Origin: Rhodocyclaceae bacterium
GTDB lineage: Bacteria > Pseudomonadota > Gammaproteobacteria > Burkholderiales > Rhodocyclaceae
NCBI GenBank assembly: GCA_013791905.1
Contig: VMSX01000029.1
Span: 1 to 64,000 of the forward strand
Direction of reading: 5' to 3'
Length of the DNA: 64,000 bases
The position numbers were made by a program, and so were the translations under genes. Every line of letters begins with the position of its first letter. Within the stretch, counting starts at the first letter, position 1. Below the pieces are notes generated by a model that saw only the letters and a program-made list of their open reading frames with translations, was not told where the DNA came from and did not search any database. Shown piece after piece: positions 62,324 through 64,000 of this stretch.

Positions 62324-64000
62324 CTAACGGGTCAGCTGGGCATAGAACAGCGGCAGACGTGTCGGCAGTTCCTCGGGCTTGCGGATCACCGCATATCCGG
62401 CCGGTCCGAACAAGTGTGGCAAATAGCTCGCGCCTTCGCGATCGATGGTTACGCAGAACGGCACCAGTCCCTGACGGCGCGCTGCGCCGATGGCGACGCG
62501 GGTGTCCTCAATGCCGTAGCGGCCCTCGTACAGATCAAGGTCGTTCGGTTTCCCGTCGGAGAGGATGAGCAGGATGCGCCGACTGGCGGTTTCGCTGCCA
62601 TGCAGCGAGGCAGCGTGACGGATGGCTGCACCGAGGCGGGTGTAGTAGCCGGACTTGATCGCAGCGATCCTGCCGCGCACCTTGTCGTCAAAGCGCTCGT
62701 CGAAGTTTTTCAGTCGATGGAAACGCACGTTGCTGCGCTTGAGCGACGAGAAGCCGCAGATCGCGAAGCGGTCACCGGTGGCGTCCAGCGCTTCGCCAAA
62801 CAGCAGCAAGGAATCGCGGATGACGTCGATTACCCGGGCGTCGGATGAAATCCAGGAGTCGGTCGACAGCGACAGATCGGCCAGTACCAGGCAGGACAGG
62901 TCGCGCGTGCGTTTCTCGAGCGAGAGATAGAGTTGTTCGGAGGGGTGGCGACCGACGCTGCGGTCGGTCTGTGCACGCACTACTGCATCGACGTCGAGTT
63001 CGGTGCCGTCGGGGCGATGCTTGAGCCAGATGCGACCCGGCTGCAACGCGGCAAACTGCTGGTGCAGGCGCCGCGCGGTACGGCGCAGACCTGGAGGCAG
63101 AGCGGCCGGAGCGGCGTTGCGTGCCACCAGCTCGGTCAAACACACGTGGTCTTCGAGCAGGCGCTGCTTGCGATAGTCCCACTCGGGTAGCCGGATGCCT
63201 GGCCCGAGCACGACATCGTCCTCGGCGTCCGACGGCAGGTCGAGGTCGAATTTGACTTTCGATGCAATCGGTTCCTTGTCCTGGGCAAGGGAAAGGTGGT
63301 CGAGGTCACGCGCGGCAGCTGCGGCGTTCGGGTCGGGGTCGTCGTCAGTCGGGCGGTTGATGCGCAGGAATTCGGCTACGGCGAGCAGGCTTTCGGCGCG
63401 GAACATGATCGCCAGGCCGTTCTTCTCCTGCGGCATGTCCTCGCGTTGGGCGCGATAGGCGTGCCGCTCCGTCTCCTCCGACGGCGGCGCGCCATTGGTG
63501 GTCTGTTCGTGATCGGCATCGGTCGAGCGGACTGCTGATGCGCGTGTCCCCAAGGCGCCCGAAAGCCAAAGCCGTACCGGTTCGGCCGCAGGTGCGTCAG
63601 TGCTTACTGCGGGCAGGATCGTTACACTGCCAGGTTCTGTCAAGGCGCACCGGATCGCCTGTTCGCGTTCGGCCTCGGCCGCGGGTAGCCGGGACGGCTC
63701 GATGCGGGTTGGCAGATACGCATTGACCAGTCGGCGGTAGCGAGCGCTGATTCCCGGCCAGGTTTTGAGGACGGAACAGGTTGCGGCTTGATTGCGCCGG
63801 AAATCGCCTGCGGGGTCGGGCGTGAACCCCGGGTCGTCGGGTAGCCGGTCGTGTGCGGCGGCCAGGGCGGCAAGCCACAGGTAGAGGTCGCGGTTCAGGG
63901 CGCGCTCTGGCAAGCAGTCGATCTCCGGCGGTAGCCGCAGTGTTGCCTGATCCATGCGCGCCAGTGCCATCTTGTCGCCGACCCCGGCAATCCGTGCGAA
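62324..64000 (-). CDS. norD: Nitric oxide reductase activation protein NorD, 5' end cut by the window
   Basis: A cytoplasmic VWA-domain protein needed for active nitric oxide reductase NorCB. 558 aa are visible, and the frame stays open into the right edge (FARIAGVGDKMALARM), so the true start lies outside the window. ALNRDLYLWLAALAAAHDRL is the NorD N-terminal pattern. A C-terminal VWA domain has the MIDAS DLSLSTDSW and RRILLILSDGKPNDLDLYEG. It indicates a denitrification locus to the right of the window, with norC, norB and norQ expected. Confidence 0.92.
   Translation of the reverse strand, partial: FARIAGVGDKMALARMDQATLRLPPEIDCLPERALNRDLYLWLAALAAAHDRLPDDPGFTPDPAGDFRRNQAATCSVLKTWPGISARYRRLVNAYLPTRIEPSRLPAAEAEREQAIRCALTEPGSVTILPAVSTDAPAAEPVRLWLSGALGTRASAVRSTDADHEQTTNGAPPSEETERHAYRAQREDMPQEKNGLAIMFRAESLLAVAEFLRINRPTDDDPDPNAAAAARDLDHLSLAQDKEPIASKVKFDLDLPSDAEDDVVLGPGIRLPEWDYRKQRLLEDHVCLTELVARNAAPAALPPGLRRTARRLHQQFAALQPGRIWLKHRPDGTELDVDAVVRAQTDRSVGRHPSEQLYLSLEKRTRDLSCLVLADLSLSTDSWISSDARVIDVIRDSLLLFGEALDATGDRFAICGFSSLKRSNVRFHRLKNFDERFDDKVRGRIAAIKSGYYTRLGAAIRHAASLHGSETASRRILLILSDGKPNDLDLYEGRYGIEDTRVAIGAARRQGLVPFCVTIDREGASYLPHLFGPAGYAVIRKPEELPTRLPLFYAQLTR

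Overview
The window looks like a betaproteobacterial chromosome segment, most likely Rhodocyclales or a close relative. The reasons are high GC with strong third-position GC, a DUF3567 gene, the betaproteobacterial style of MetG, Pgi and ApbC, a polar-type flagellar block (flhBA-flhF-fliA-motCD), a GT35/GH57 glycogen operon and a NorD gene. NorD implies nitric oxide reductase, so probably a denitrifier. The taxonomic call is an inference from gene content. I saw no rRNA, tRNA, CRISPR array or intact insertion sequence.

Layout. 1-2.9 kb: aldose dehydrogenase, a small membrane protein and an old-yellow-enzyme reductase. 3.2-6.7 kb: a lower-GC island carrying a retron-like system, made of a reverse transcriptase fused to a trypsin-like protease, a candidate msr-msd RNA bounded by 11-bp inverted repeats, and a downstream one-TM protein. 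6.7-16.9 kb: housekeeping genes (ferredoxin reductase, DUF3567, DjlA, DUF302, acylphosphatase, metG, an OmpR/EnvZ-like pair, two glycine-rich exported proteins, a YkgJ-like protein, apbC). 17.0-21.5 kb: two PhnD-like binding proteins translationally linked to a CACHE-PAS-GGDEF-EAL protein. 21.5-24.6 kb: a PIN-domain remnant, dcd and a basic amino acid decarboxylase. 24.6-33.9 kb: a minus-strand glycogen operon, glgC - GH57 - glgP - pgi - glgA - folA. 34-38 kb: a DUF2934 protein, glk, thyA and an M17 aminopeptidase. 38-52.6 kb: an MSHA-like minor pseudopilin cluster with three giant MshQ-like proteins. 52.8-62.2 kb: flagellar export, placement, sigma, stator and regulator genes. 62.3-64 kb: norD, cut by the window edge.

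Two dispersed repeat families run through the window. One is a 24-bp unit (GCCGTCCCGCC followed by AGCGCCGACTTTT) found between genes and, in frame, inside flhF and pgi. Two of its copies are a longer 45-bp form. The other is a GC-rich palindromic element with the core GCCGGGCCGCCCCAAG. It sits between metG and acylphosphatase, supplies an internal insert in Pgi and supplies an N-terminal extension of Glk. A copy of the 24-bp unit next to a duplicated acylphosphatase 3' end marks the edge of the retron island.

The most interesting items are the retron with a fused protease and its candidate RNA, a FlhG-like protein that keeps the FlhF-activating motif but has lost its ATPase core, the PhnD pair wired to a c-di-GMP enzyme, the three MshQ paralogues sharing one C-terminal signature, and the repeats acting as protein-coding inserts.
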